NCBI RefSeq assembly: GCF_011947265.1
Contig: NZ_JAATHD010000003.1
Location: 518,086 to 582,085, forward strand
Reading direction: 5' to 3'
DNA from: Paenibacillus sp. HB172176
GTDB taxonomy: Bacteria > Bacillota > Bacilli > Paenibacillales > Paenibacillaceae
DNA length: 64,000 nucleotides
The stretch's first letter is position 1, and every line of letters begins with the position of its first letter. Below, piece by piece: positions 34,531-43,843 of the stretch. The translations under genes and the position numbers were made by a program. The notes under the pieces were generated by a model. That model worked only from the letters and a program-made list of their open reading frames with translations, was not told the origin of the DNA and ran no database searches.

Positions 34531-34594
34531 AGCGTATACAATAAAGCTATTCAGTATGAAATTTCACAATTCAAGAATGGAGTGAGCGAAAGAT

Positions 34595-36571
34595 ATGAAC
34601 AACATGGCAATGAGCGGCGCTGCCAAGCCCGTTTCTCTGAATCAAACGCATATTCAAGATTCCTTCTGGACCTATTACAAGGAGCTTGTTCGCGATGTAG
34701 TCGTTCCTTATCAATGGGAGGCGCTTAATGATGCGGTGGAGGGCGCGGAGCGAAGCGGAGCCGTCCGTAATTTCAAGATAGCGGCGGGCATGGAGCAAGG
34801 AGAGTTCTACGGCTTTGTTTTTCAGGATACCGATGTGGCGAAATGGCTGGAGGCGGTCGCCTACCTGCTTAAGGACAAACGCGACAGCGAGCTGGAGAAG
34901 CAAGCGGATGAGATGATTGCCATCATTGGCAAGGCGCAGCATGCGGATGGCTATTTGAATACCTACTTTACGGTCAAAGCTCCCGAGGCCAGATATACGA
35001 ATCTGGCGGAATGTCACGAGCTGTATACCGCAGGACATATGATCGAAGCGGGAGTTGCCTATTATGACGCGACCGGCAAGTGCGAGCTGCTGGATATTGT
35101 CATTCGATTGGCCGATCATATTGCGAATATTTTCGGCGATGAGGAGGGGCAGATCGCCGGTTATGACGGACATCAGGAAATCGAGCTTGCCTTGATGAAG
35201 CTGTACGAAGCGACAGGGAATAAGAAGTATCTCGCCTCAAGCTCCTACTTTATCAATAAGCGCGGTGCGCAGCCAAGCTTCTTTGAAGAAGAGGCGGATC
35301 GGAGAGGAAGAACATCCATCTGGAGCAAAGAGGATATTCGCATTAATCCCGCTTACTTTCAGGCGCATCTTCCGGTGCGGGAGCAATCGGTTGCGACCGG
35401 GCATGCCGTACGGGTTGTTTATATGCTCGCCGGGATGGCGGATGTGGCCCGTGAGACCGGAGACGACTCGCTGCTTGCTGCTTGCCGCGCGCTTTGGAGC
35501 AATATTGTGGAGAAGCAGATGTATGTTACGGGCGGGATAGGCTCGATGGCTTCCGGCGAAGCCTTCTCCGTCGATTACGATCTGCCGAGCGATACGGCCT
35601 ACGCGGAGACATGTGCATCCATCGGCCTGATCTTCGCGGCCCATCGCATGCTGCAACTAGAGCTTAAGAGCGGTTATGCAGAAGCGATGGAAAGAGCGCT
35701 GTATAACACGGTCATATCGGGCATGTCGCGCGACGGGAAGAGATTCTTCTATGTGAATCCGCTGGAAGTCGCGCCCGGGGTATGCGAGGGGCATAACCAC
35801 AACTTCAACCATGTCAAGCCCGTGCGTCAAGAATGGTTCGGCTGCGCCTGCTGTCCTCCGAATATTGCCAGATTGCTCGCATCGCTTGAGCAATACGTGT
35901 ACTCGGTGAACGAAACCGCCGTCTACGCACATCTCTATATCGGCGGTCAGGCAAGCTTGTCGGTTAAAGGAGCCCAGGTAGAGCTTCGGCAGGTCAGCGG
36001 TCTGCCTTGGGAGGGGAATGTGCGCTTCGAATTGTCTGTGGAGCAGCCTGTAACATTCGCGATGGCATTCCGCAAGCCCGATTGGTGTCCGCGTGTTGCG
36101 ATCAGAGTGAACGGGGAGAAGCTTGAATGCAGCGAGCCTGGAGCGGATGGCTATATCATTGTAGAACGATTATGGACGACGGGAGACGTGGCGGAGCTGG
36201 AGCTCGAGATGCCGGTGCTGCGAATGAGAAGTCACCCGAATGTCCGGGAGACCCGGGGGAAGGTCGCGCTGCAGCGCGGACCGCTTGTGTATTGCGCGGA
36301 AGAAGCGGACAACGGATCAGGTCTGGGCGGATTGATGCTCCCCGTTGGCGCGAAGCTTCAGACCTTCTTCGAGGACAGCTTGCTTGGGGGCCTGCAAGTC
36401 ATTGAAGCGGAGGCCTCTCGCATGCGGGAAGCGACGCGGTGGGAATCGGAGCTTTACCGCGCGGACAGGGAGCCGTCTCTGCAGCCGGAACGAATTCGCT
36501 TCATTCCGTATTACGCTTGGGCCAATCGCGGCAAAGGCGAGATGGCCGTATGGCTCAAAGAGAGGCTTTAG
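34595..36571 (+). CDS. GH127 beta-L-arabinofuranosidase (DUF1680 family)
   Basis: This 658-aa enzyme is close in length to HypBA1 of Bifidobacterium longum, the type beta-L-arabinofuranosidase. The zinc-site residues are present: E338 and C340 (AETCASIG) and the Cys pair C419/C420 in FGCACCPPN, one of which is the thiolate nucleophile in the family. Other blocks are GYDGHQEIELALMKLYEATG and VREQSVATGHAVR. There is no signal peptide, so it should act on imported oligosaccharides in the cytoplasm, removing beta-L-Araf (or related) residues from pectic side chains or arabinosylated glycans. It is divergent from an AraC regulator. ATG 34595 is used; ATG 34604 is possible. Confidence 0.9.
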   Translation: MNNMAMSGAAKPVSLNQTHIQDSFWTYYKELVRDVVVPYQWEALNDAVEGAERSGAVRNFKIAAGMEQGEFYGFVFQDTDVAKWLEAVAYLLKDKRDSELEKQADEMIAIIGKAQHADGYLNTYFTVKAPEARYTNLAECHELYTAGHMIEAGVAYYDATGKCELLDIVIRLADHIANIFGDEEGQIAGYDGHQEIELALMKLYEATGNKKYLASSSYFINKRGAQPSFFEEEADRRGRTSIWSKEDIRINPAYFQAHLPVREQSVATGHAVRVVYMLAGMADVARETGDDSLLAACRALWSNIVEKQMYVTGGIGSMASGEAFSVDYDLPSDTAYAETCASIGLIFAAHRMLQLELKSGYAEAMERALYNTVISGMSRDGKRFFYVNPLEVAPGVCEGHNHNFNHVKPVRQEWFGCACCPPNIARLLASLEQYVYSVNETAVYAHLYIGGQASLSVKGAQVELRQVSGLPWEGNVRFELSVEQPVTFAMAFRKPDWCPRVAIRVNGEKLECSEPGADGYIIVERLWTTGDVAELELEMPVLRMRSHPNVRETRGKVALQRGPLVYCAEEADNGSGLGGLMLPVGAKLQTFFEDSLLGGLQVIEAEASRMREATRWESELYRADREPSLQPERIRFIPYYAWANRGKGEMAVWLKERL

Positions 36572-36653
36572 TCCCGGCGAACGGGGCTCTAAGCCATTCA
36601 CTCCTGCAGCAGTTCTAAGCTTCGTTCATGTGCGCATACCTTTAAATTAGTCG

Positions 36654-36682
36654 TTTACCCATTTATTCATCTATGTTATCAT
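36654..36682 (+). promoter_or_regulatory. Promoter of the DUF975 gene
   Basis: The -35 is TTTACC (36654-36659), then a 17-nt spacer and -10 TATCAT (36677-36682). It lies 45 nt before the start codon. Confidence 0.5.
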
Positions 36683-36726
36683 CAATTGGGTATTAGGAAC
36701 TATATTACATTTAAGGGAGCAATCAA

Positions 36727-37365
36727 ATGAACGGGATTTTAAGCAGATCGGAACTGCGAGCCGCGGCTCGGGAAAGCTTGTTCGGCAATTGGGGCAAATC
36801 AATTGCAGTGTTTTTAATTTATGTAGCAATAACCATTTCTTTAGGTTTTATTCCTTTTTTTGGTCAGCTCGTACTCATTCTTATCACAGGGGTTTTCACT
36901 CTTGGAATGGCTCTTTATTTCATCCGACTGGCAAGGGGGGAAGATCCTTCCGTAAGCTCTCTGTTCGAAGGATTTGAGAGATTCGTCAAGGTGTTCTTAC
37001 TTACTTTGCTTATGGGAATTTTTACGTTGCTCTGGTCGCTCTTATTCATTATTCCAGGCATTATTGCAGGCTACCGCTATTCGCAAGCTTATTACATTTT
37101 AATCGATAATCCGGATATAAGCGCTCTTGAAGCGATTCGCAGAAGCAAGGAGATGATGGCCGGCCACAAATGGCGCTACTTCGTGCTGCAGCTGTCTTTC
37201 ATAGGCTGGTATTTGCTTTGCATGCTGACTCTGGGCATTGGCGCGCTTTGGCTTGCTCCTTACATGGCGGCTACGAACGCGCATTTCTATGAAAATCTTA
37301 GACATTGCAACGGCTCGTTCGGCATTGCGCCGCCGCCGGATTCACTTGGCATCTACCCGTCTTAA
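36727..37365 (+). CDS. DUF975 family integral membrane protein
   Basis: This 212-aa protein opens with the family signature (MNGILSRSELRAAARESLFG: Arg/Lys-rich helix then GNWGKSIAVFLIY) and has about five to six hydrophobic helices. The loop AIRRSKEMMAGHKWRYFVLQ is also typical. Function of DUF975 proteins is unknown. AAGGGAG precedes the ATG. Its stop codon interlocks with that of the convergent AraC gene (4-nt overlap). There is no obvious link to the carbohydrate genes. Confidence 0.85.
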   Translation: MNGILSRSELRAAARESLFGNWGKSIAVFLIYVAITISLGFIPFFGQLVLILITGVFTLGMALYFIRLARGEDPSVSSLFEGFERFVKVFLLTLLMGIFTLLWSLLFIIPGIIAGYRYSQAYYILIDNPDISALEAIRRSKEMMAGHKWRYFVLQLSFIGWYLLCMLTLGIGALWLAPYMAATNAHFYENLRHCNGSFGIAPPPDSLGIYPS

Positions 37366-38165
37366 AGCTGCAAATTCGCCATGTCGATAAGGGTGCCGCC
37401 CGCTATGAAGTCGGTGGGCGACATCCTGCAATGCTTCTTGAACACCCGGAAGAAATAAGAGGTGTCGTAGTATCCCAGATGCTGGGCGATATTCGTGACG
37501 GACATATCGGAGAAGAGGAGCAGATTGCAGGCTTCCATCACTCTAAGCTGATGCATGTAAGGAATGGGCGAATAGCCGTACACCTCCTTGAACAACGCGC
37601 TGGTGTAATTGGGTGAACGATTAATAAGCCCTGCAAGCTGCTCGATCTCGATGGCTTCGCGATAATGCTCGTGCAAATAGGCTTCAATTATCTCGGCATT
37701 CCGGATACGATTAGGCTTTAAATCCGGCTTCTCGAGCTCGCGGGCAAGCTGGCTGAACAGCTCCAGAAGGACAGCTCCGCATAAAATTTCTCTAAAGCTC
37801 TTCGATCCCCGCATTTCCTCGAACAATCTGACGCATTGGCTTTCCGTATATTGCAGGCTCCTCACTTTGCTCTTCAACCATTCCGTGCTGTCGATGAAAG
37901 GAATTCCGGACGGGCTCGCTGCGTCCCTTTGAAACAGGACGGTATATTTGCGATGCGTTCTTCCGTCCGCATTCCTGCCGCTTCTCACGGTTCCTTCAGG
38001 AATATAGAGGAAATCGCCTTCTTCCGCCACTATACTCTGCCCGTTCATCTCATACCGTACCTCGCCTTCCATAACCAGCACGAACACATTATAAGCAATT
38101 CGTTCGAGCGGTGTTCGCCAATTCGGAATATGGCGATCATCGTTGACATGGTGAATGTGGAACAT
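37362..38165 (-). CDS. AraC-family regulator with cupin sensor domain
   Basis: This 267-aa regulator has an N-terminal cupin (FVLVMEGEVRYEMNG, EGDFLYIPEGTV) and a C-terminal AraC HTH (about 165-262, with IAQHLGYYDTSYFFRVFKKH). ATG 38165 has GAGGAG 8 nt upstream; the longer frame adds 19 residues without support. It is divergent from the sulfatase gene and its likely regulator. It overlaps the DUF975 gene by 4 nt at the 3' end. Confidence 0.88.
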   Translation of the reverse strand: MFHIHHVNDDRHIPNWRTPLERIAYNVFVLVMEGEVRYEMNGQSIVAEEGDFLYIPEGTVRSGRNADGRTHRKYTVLFQRDAASPSGIPFIDSTEWLKSKVRSLQYTESQCVRLFEEMRGSKSFREILCGAVLLELFSQLARELEKPDLKPNRIRNAEIIEAYLHEHYREAIEIEQLAGLINRSPNYTSALFKEVYGYSPIPYMHQLRVMEACNLLLFSDMSVTNIAQHLGYYDTSYFFRVFKKHCRMSPTDFIAGGTLIDMANLQL

Positions 38166-38228
38166 GATGCTCACTCCTCGAAAGTGGAATAGAATTATAC
38201 ATGGGATACTTGAATCGTACATAGACAG

Positions 38229-38243
38229 TTGAAAGCGCGATCT
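38229..38243 (+). promoter_or_regulatory. cre-like site upstream of the sulfatase gene
   Basis: TTGAAAGCGCGATCT fits the cre consensus except for one position (G where A/T is expected). It lies in the divergent region between the AraC and sulfatase genes, 76 nt before the sulfatase start. Catabolite repression is possible. Confidence 0.4.
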
Positions 38244-38318
38244 TCTACAATGAAGTAATGAATCTACGATGAGCCGCCGTCTTGGCGCGCATCGAAATTG
38301 AGAGGAGATATCTTCATT

Positions 38319-39785
38319 ATGAGAGTATTGTTGCTGGATTTGGATTCAACGAAGCCCGCCCACCTGGGCTGCTACGGCTATCATCGCAACACTTCCCCGA
38401 ATATAGACAGGATTGCATCCGAGGGTGTTCGTTTTGATAACTATTATACATCTGACGCGCCATGCTTTCCATCCCGTACGGCGCTTATGACGGGAAGGTT
38501 CGGGATTCACAACGGCGTGGTCGGACATGGAGGAACGGCTGCCGACGTTCGGCATGACGGCGAGAGCCGGAGCTTCAGATCGACGCTGGACACCGAGAGC
38601 TTCCCGTCACTGTTCCGGCAGGCCGGGCTGCGAACGACGCTGGTCAGCCCTTTCGGAGAGCGGCATTCCGCTTATACGTTCTACGCCGGCTTCAATGAAA
38701 TGCATAATACCGGCGGCGGAGGCATGGAATCGGCCGAAGAGGTTACGCCGACCGTCCTGGATTGGATCGACCGCAACGCGGACAAGGACGACTGGTTCCT
38801 CTATGTGAATTATTGGGATCCGCATACGCCTTATCGCGCTCCTGAAGCGTTCGGCAATCCGTTCAAGGACGAGCCTCTTCCGGCGTGGTGCGACGACGAG
38901 ACGCTGGAGAAGCATAAGAAGAAGGTCGGACCGCACAGCGTTCATGAGATTAACATGTACAACAGCGACACTTCCGAGCGCTTCCCGAGACATCCCGGCG
39001 AGATTGCTTCCATGGACGATATGCGCTCGATGATTGACGGCTATGATTGCGGCATCCGTTTTATGGACGACAATATCGGAATGATCTTCTCCCAGCTTGA
39101 GAAGAAGGGCTTGTTGGATGATTTAATTATCATCATTACGGCGGATCATGGCGAGAATGTCGGAGAGCTTGGCATATACGGCGAGCATGGCACAGCCGAC
39201 AACGGCACCTGCCGCATTCCGATGATCATTCGCTGGCCGGGCATGCAATCCGGCGCCGTGGACAAAGGCTTGCATTATCACCTGGACCTTTTGCCTACGA
39301 TAGCCGAAATGCTGGGCAAGCAGCCGCAAGCAAGCTGGGACGGCCAGAGCTACGCGAGCGTGCTGAAGACCGGCGAGGACGCGGGCCGCGATTACCTGGT
39401 CGTCTCCCAATGCGCGCATGTGTGCCAGCGCAGCGTAAGATTCGGAGATTATATGTATATTCGCACCTATCATGACGGTTATCATCTGTTCGATCGAGAG
39501 ATGCTGTTCAACCTCGCTGAGGATTACCTTGAGCAGTTCAATCTCGCGGAGGAGAGGCCGGAGCTGGTGCGCGAAGCGGTCTATCTCTTGAATGAATGGC
39601 ATGACGAGATGATGGCGAGCATGCCGCATGACGTGGATCCGTTATGGACGGTAATCAAGGAAGGCGGACCGTTCCATGCGAAGGGGCATCTGCCGGCCTA
39701 TGTCGAGCGTCTCAAGCAGACGGGGAGAGAAGCGGCGGTGCCCGAGTTAATGAGTCGACATCCGCGCGAATTCGCCAAGCAATAA
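38319..39785 (+). CDS. Cys-type sulfatase (alkaline phosphatase superfamily)
   Basis: This 488-aa arylsulfatase-type enzyme carries the signature DAPCFPSRTALMTGR. C49 in C-x-P-S-R is the residue converted to formylglycine. Metal-site motifs are present: an N-terminal LLLDLDSTKPAHLGCYG and ITADHGENVGELGIYGEHG. No signal peptide, so it is likely cytoplasmic. ATG 38319 is used (GAGAGGAG about 11 nt upstream); a TTG at 38298 is less likely. Maturation requires an FGE or anaerobic sulfatase-maturating enzyme; neither is convincingly encoded here. It is divergent from an AraC regulator. It suggests that a sulfated glycan is among the substrates of this region. Confidence 0.88.
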   Translation: MRVLLLDLDSTKPAHLGCYGYHRNTSPNIDRIASEGVRFDNYYTSDAPCFPSRTALMTGRFGIHNGVVGHGGTAADVRHDGESRSFRSTLDTESFPSLFRQAGLRTTLVSPFGERHSAYTFYAGFNEMHNTGGGGMESAEEVTPTVLDWIDRNADKDDWFLYVNYWDPHTPYRAPEAFGNPFKDEPLPAWCDDETLEKHKKKVGPHSVHEINMYNSDTSERFPRHPGEIASMDDMRSMIDGYDCGIRFMDDNIGMIFSQLEKKGLLDDLIIIITADHGENVGELGIYGEHGTADNGTCRIPMIIRWPGMQSGAVDKGLHYHLDLLPTIAEMLGKQPQASWDGQSYASVLKTGEDAGRDYLVVSQCAHVCQRSVRFGDYMYIRTYHDGYHLFDREMLFNLAEDYLEQFNLAEERPELVREAVYLLNEWHDEMMASMPHDVDPLWTVIKEGGPFHAKGHLPAYVERLKQTGREAAVPELMSRHPREFAKQ

Positions 39786-39790
39786 TAAGC

Positions 39791-39838
39791 CAAGAAACCT
39801 TCGGATTCGCCGTCAAAAGCGATTCTGAAGGTTTCTTG
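39791..39838. terminator. Bidirectional terminator, sulfatase / SLH-GH18
   Basis: Two 20-nt arms (39791-39810 and 39819-39838) pair with two mismatches around an 8-nt loop. It lies between convergent stop codons, with AAGAAA/TTTCTT outer ends and TTGTTTG following. Confidence 0.8.
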
Positions 39839-39852
39839 TTTGAGGCAGCCTT

Positions 39853-41484
39853 CTAAGCTGGCGAGGATGCCTGCTCTTGTTCAATCAAGCTCCAATCCTC
39901 CGCTGTAAGGTTGCCCATATGCCATAGAGATACGCCCTTTAAGCCGTAATAGTTGGCGAGCCACAGCTTCTTCGCAATGCTCTTCGTATCCTCGTACAAA
40001 ATTTCATGCGCTTCCTGGCCATTCTGATACGTGATTTTGTTCAAGAAGGAAGGAAGCTCTACCGTCTGAGACACGCCTGGCTGCTTCAATCGACTTTCCA
40101 CATCGGCAATTTTGGGCTTGTATAGCGTTGTTTCTCCATCAATCGTTACCCACTGATTCGCTTGCTTCGAAATGCCGAGAACAAGCTTCTCCTTCGGCAC
40201 GAAAGCGAGCGCGTGAACAACCGCTTCATTCACAAGCGGAAGCGGCGCTGAAGGCAGCCTGCTGTCGCCATGTGTATAATCATAGGCCATCAGAATGACT
40301 TCATCGGCTGCCTTGCCAATGCCGGCCAGGTCATACCCCTTGTAATAATCCGCAGGAGGGACGGTAACAGTCAAAGTCAAATCTCCCAGTTGCTCCTTCA
40401 AATCCTGGACGAAGGCAAGAAAGCCCGCTTTGCTCTCCTCCCCGCGAAGCCCCTCGAAATCCAGGTTAATGCCCGTAAAGCCGAATTCGGGATCCTCCGC
40501 CGTGACGAGCACCGAATCGATAAACGCTTGACGCGCGTCAAGATCATTCACGAACGCCTTCAGGTTCTCGTCGCTGTAATAGATCATCAGCTCTTTGCCA
40601 ATGCCGGCATCCTCCGCTGCAGCCAAAGGTTCTTCGTAGCCCTGAGGCAGCTTATATTCGGTTGTCGCGAGATCAAGGCTGGCAGCCCCGTTCTCGTCAT
40701 AGTCCATATGCGACCAGCCGAACGCGACATTCGTCAGATCCTCCATATGCGAAACGGCGGAATAGGAGCTGATCGCGTAATAGCCCGTGAATGCCAGCTT
40801 CTGCGCTGTCGTCTCCAGATTAATCAGTCGATAGAAGACGGCGGCGGCTTGCTTGCGAATCAGAGGTTCTGCGGGGGAGAAGCCGCTCGGCTCGCCCTGC
40901 ATAATGCCCAGCTTCACGCAATAGTAGAGATAAGGCAGCAGCTTCTGATCGATTTGGGCGCCGTCCTGAAAAACGGTTTTCCCGGCTTCCAGCTTCCAAC
41001 CGGTCGATAACCACTCCTCGCGAACCGCTGCCGGCTCCTTCTCCAACAAGTAGTTGCCGATCAGCGCGGCCATTTCTTCTCTCGTAATCGTCTGCTCTGG
41101 GAGGAATCTATCATTCCGGTCGATAAGGAAATCGATCCAATGATGCTCATAAGCGGCGGCAATATAAGGGGCGGACCAGCGATCGGTGCTGACGTCGGCC
41201 ATGCTTCCGCCGGAAGCGGACGCCGTTTCGAGCTTGGCGGTGGAGACGAGCAGCTTGACGACAGCTTCCCGGGTCAGGGAGCCGTCGGGATGAAAGACGC
41301 CGCCGGGATATCCGTCAATAATGCCGAGCGCGGACAAGGAATAGATGGATTCGGTCGCGTAATCATTGAGCTCGACATCCTTGAAGGCGGCAAGCTGAGC
41401 CTGATAGGCATCTACGGGTGCAGACAGGGACAGCGTGACCGCAATGGATGCGGGCATGGCGATGGAAAGTATTTTTTTCAACAT
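39853..41484 (-). CDS. SLH-domain protein with GH18 catalytic-like domain
   Basis: This 543-aa secreted protein has a signal peptide (cut near VDA) and then three SLH repeats (about 30-230, with FKDVELNDYATESIYSLSAL). A GH18 chitinase-like barrel follows (about 240-540). The GH18 active-site strand reads GINLDFEGL, with E344 as the presumed acid. VILMAYDYTHGD and the C-terminal WLANYYGLKGVSLWHMGN are also typical. SLH anchoring places it on the cell wall, where it could act on peptidoglycan or chitin-like polymers. It is related in its catalytic part to spore-wall hydrolases such as YaaH. Expression is independent of the sulfatase gene. Confidence 0.87.
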   Translation of the reverse strand: MLKKILSIAMPASIAVTLSLSAPVDAYQAQLAAFKDVELNDYATESIYSLSALGIIDGYPGGVFHPDGSLTREAVVKLLVSTAKLETASASGGSMADVSTDRWSAPYIAAAYEHHWIDFLIDRNDRFLPEQTITREEMAALIGNYLLEKEPAAVREEWLSTGWKLEAGKTVFQDGAQIDQKLLPYLYYCVKLGIMQGEPSGFSPAEPLIRKQAAAVFYRLINLETTAQKLAFTGYYAISSYSAVSHMEDLTNVAFGWSHMDYDENGAASLDLATTEYKLPQGYEEPLAAAEDAGIGKELMIYYSDENLKAFVNDLDARQAFIDSVLVTAEDPEFGFTGINLDFEGLRGEESKAGFLAFVQDLKEQLGDLTLTVTVPPADYYKGYDLAGIGKAADEVILMAYDYTHGDSRLPSAPLPLVNEAVVHALAFVPKEKLVLGISKQANQWVTIDGETTLYKPKIADVESRLKQPGVSQTVELPSFLNKITYQNGQEAHEILYEDTKSIAKKLWLANYYGLKGVSLWHMGNLTAEDWSLIEQEQASSPA

Positions 41485-41642
41485 GGATAATTCCTTCTTA
41501 CTTATTCAAATCTTCCGCAGGCACAATATTCTGGCATTCTAGTACTCTATTAATCTCTCGTATGTCGTAAGAAAGAGTATTCCAATTTACTATTATATAG
41601 GAAAAATATTGGGAATGCGAAATTGACAGAGCGGCATGAAAG

Positions 41643-41672
41643 GTTAATGAAGCGACTTCGGCCGCATACAAT
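41643..41672 (+). promoter_or_regulatory. Candidate sigma-E promoter of the mmg operon
   Basis: The -10 CATACAAT (41665-41672) fits the sigma-E consensus CATACAMT exactly. A weaker -35 GTTAATGA (41643-41650) lies 14 nt upstream. B. subtilis mmgA is known to be sigma-E-dependent, which supports the call. Nothing else is seen in the 220-nt gap. Confidence 0.6.
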
Positions 41673-41704
41673 AGAACAAAAGCCTAGAGCGGGGAGTTGG
41701 CGGC

Positions 41705-42892
41705 ATGTCCAGGCGAACGGTTATCGCAAGCGCGGCAAGAACGCCATTCGGGAAATTCGGAGGAGCGCTGAAACAATTGTCAGCCGTTCAATTGGGCGGC
41801 AGAGCGATAGGAGCCGCAATCGAGCGGTCAGGCTTGCGCCCGGAGCTAGCGGGCCAGGTCATTATGGGGCATGCGCTGCAAGCCGGCTGCGGTCAGAATT
41901 CTGCCCGTCAAGCAGCCAGATTGGGGGGATTGCCATGGGATATCCCGGCGGAGACGATTAACAAGGTATGCGCTTCAGGCTTGCGTGCCGTCATTATGGG
42001 GGACCAAATGATACGCGCAGGAGATGCGGACGCGATTATCGCCGGAGGCATGGAGAGCATGAGCAACGCTCCGTACGCGATAGCGGGCATGCGCTGGGGA
42101 CAGCGGATGGGAGGAGGGACGGCGGAGGATTTGATGTTGAGAGACGGATTGTTCTGCCCGTTCGAAGACGTGCATATGGCCGCTCATGGCAGCTTCGCGG
42201 CGACGGAATACGGGATTTCGCGGAAGGAGCAGGATGAGTGGGCTTTGCGCAGTCATGTCCGGGCAACCGCGGCGATGGATGAAGGGAAGCTGGCTGAGGA
42301 GATCGAGCCGGTTGTCTTGCAGGGGGAAAACGGCTCCATGATTAAGATTGACTGCGACGAAGCGCCGCGCAGAGCCGCGAGCCTCTCTGCGCTGGCGAAG
42401 CTTGAACCCGTATATGCAAGCGAGGGAGGCATTACGGCGGGCAATGCGCCGGGAGTCAATGACGGCGCGGCGGCATTGGTTCTGTTATCCGAGGACAGGG
42501 CGCGGCAGCTCGGCATGAAGCCGATTGCGACGATCATGGGCCATGCCGAGGTTGCTCTCCGGGCGCCATACATCGCAGCGGCTCCGGGAGAAGCAATTCG
42601 GAAGCTGCTGAACCAAACAGGTCTCGCAGTAAGTAACATCGAGTTGTTCGAGGTGAACGAAGCGTTCGCGGCCGTTGTGCTGACAAGCGCAGGTATCGTC
42701 GGTTGGGATGAGGAGCGGGTCAATGTGAACGGAGGAGCCATCGCTCTTGGCCACCCGCTCGGCGCCAGCGGGGCAAGAATTCTGATGTCGCTCATTTACG
42801 AGCTCCGCCGACGCGGCGGCGGCTTGGGCATAGCCGCGATATGCAGCGGAACGGCGCAAGGCGATTCCGTTCTCATTGAGATTAGGCCATAG
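41705..42892 (+). CDS. mmgA: Acetyl-CoA C-acetyltransferase (thiolase)
   Basis: This 395-aa biosynthetic-type thiolase interconverts two acetyl-CoA with acetoacetyl-CoA or cleaves 3-ketoacyl-CoA. Active residues are visible: C89 in [13 protein letters not shown]350 in [14 protein letters not shown] and C380 in [15 protein letters not shown] lies upstream of the ATG. It is the first gene of a six-gene operon in the same order as B. subtilis mmgABCDE-yqiQ, which is expressed in the sporulation mother cell. A sigma-E-like promoter precedes it. Confidence 0.92.
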   Translation: MSRRTVIASAARTPFGKFGGALKQLSAVQLGGRAIGAAIERSGLRPELAGQVIMGHALQAGCGQNSARQAARLGGLPWDIPAETINKVCASGLRAVIMGDQMIRAGDADAIIAGGMESMSNAPYAIAGMRWGQRMGGGTAEDLMLRDGLFCPFEDVHMAAHGSFAATEYGISRKEQDEWALRSHVRATAAMDEGKLAEEIEPVVLQGENGSMIKIDCDEAPRRAASLSALAKLEPVYASEGGITAGNAPGVNDGAAALVLLSEDRARQLGMKPIATIMGHAEVALRAPYIAAAPGEAIRKLLNQTGLAVSNIELFEVNEAFAAVVLTSAGIVGWDEERVNVNGGAIALGHPLGASGARILMSLIYELRRRGGGLGIAAICSGTAQGDSVLIEIRP

Positions 42893-42968
42893 AGGGGGCC
42901 TTCAGGATCAAGGCATGAGCCATGCGGTTGCCCGCTGGGACGAGATGATGTGCGAGGGAGCGGTGAGA

Positions 42969-43820
42969 ATGGGGATACGCAGATTGATGGTCGCGGGAGC
43001 GGGACAGATGGGCAGCGGCATTGCGCTGACCGCTGCCAGATCCGGATTTTCGATCGTTCTGTACGATTGGAGTACGGAACAATTGAATCATTCGCTTGAA
43101 GCACTGGAGAAGCAGCTTGCCCGGGAAGTGGAGAAGGGGCGCTGCGGCGCGGACGAGGCGAGGGAGCAGCTAAGCCGAATGACGCCGACCGATCGATTGG
43201 AAGAGGCCCGGAGCGCCGAACTCGTCATTGAGGCCGTCGCGGAGAACAAGGAGACGAAGCGAGAGTTGTTTCGCAGGCTGGACGCAATCTGCGGCGAATC
43301 AACCATTCTGGCAAGCAATACATCCTCCTTGTCCATTACTGAATTGGCAGCGGCAACGAAGCGGCCCGAACGCGTCATCGGCATGCATTTCATGAATCCC
43401 GTGCCCCTCATGCCCCTTGTGGAAGTGATTCGAGGAGCGGCGACCTCGGATCATACGTTCGCCGAGATCCTGGAGCTAACGAGGATGCTCGGCAAATCGC
43501 CATTTGAAACGAAGGATTTTCCCGGCTTTGTCTCCAATCGGGTGCTGATGCCGATGATCAACGAAGCGATCTATTGCGTCTATGAAGGCGTTGCCGTTCC
43601 CGAAGCCGTCGATGCGATTATGAGGCTTGGGATGAAGCATCCAATGGGGCCGCTGCAGTTGGCGGATTTTATCGGACTCGATACCTGTCTGTCTATTATG
43701 GAGACTCTGTATGAGGGCTTTGGCGATTCAAAATACCGGCCCTGCCCCTTGCTGCGTCAGTACGTGCATGCGGGCTGGCTCGGCAGGAAGAGCGGACGCG
43801 GCTTCTACAGCTACGACTAA
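42969..43820 (+). CDS. mmgB: 3-hydroxybutyryl-CoA dehydrogenase
   Basis: This 283-aa NAD(P)-dependent 3-hydroxyacyl-CoA dehydrogenase acts on the oxidation of hydroxybutyryl-CoA. The Rossmann motif [10 protein letters not shown] is near the N-terminus, and [12 protein letters not shown] and [15 protein letters not shown] are family blocks with the catalytic His. ATG 42969 has GAGGGAG 8 nt upstream and gives the usual family length; a longer open frame from 42876 overlaps mmgA and is unlikely. It is the second gene of the mmg operon. Confidence 0.92.
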   Translation: MGIRRLMVAGAGQMGSGIALTAARSGFSIVLYDWSTEQLNHSLEALEKQLAREVEKGRCGADEAREQLSRMTPTDRLEEARSAELVIEAVAENKETKRELFRRLDAICGESTILASNTSSLSITELAAATKRPERVIGMHFMNPVPLMPLVEVIRGAATSDHTFAEILELTRMLGKSPFETKDFPGFVSNRVLMPMINEAIYCVYEGVAVPEAVDAIMRLGMKHPMGPLQLADFIGLDTCLSIMETLYEGFGDSKYRPCPLLRQYVHAGWLGRKSGRGFYSYD

Positions 43821-43843
43821 CGAGAAGAGGAAGTGAAGGCGTC

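Noticed and set aside
40270..41010. 246-codon open frame antisense to the SLH-GH18 gene
   Set aside because: The other strand encodes recognisable SLH and GH18 domains.
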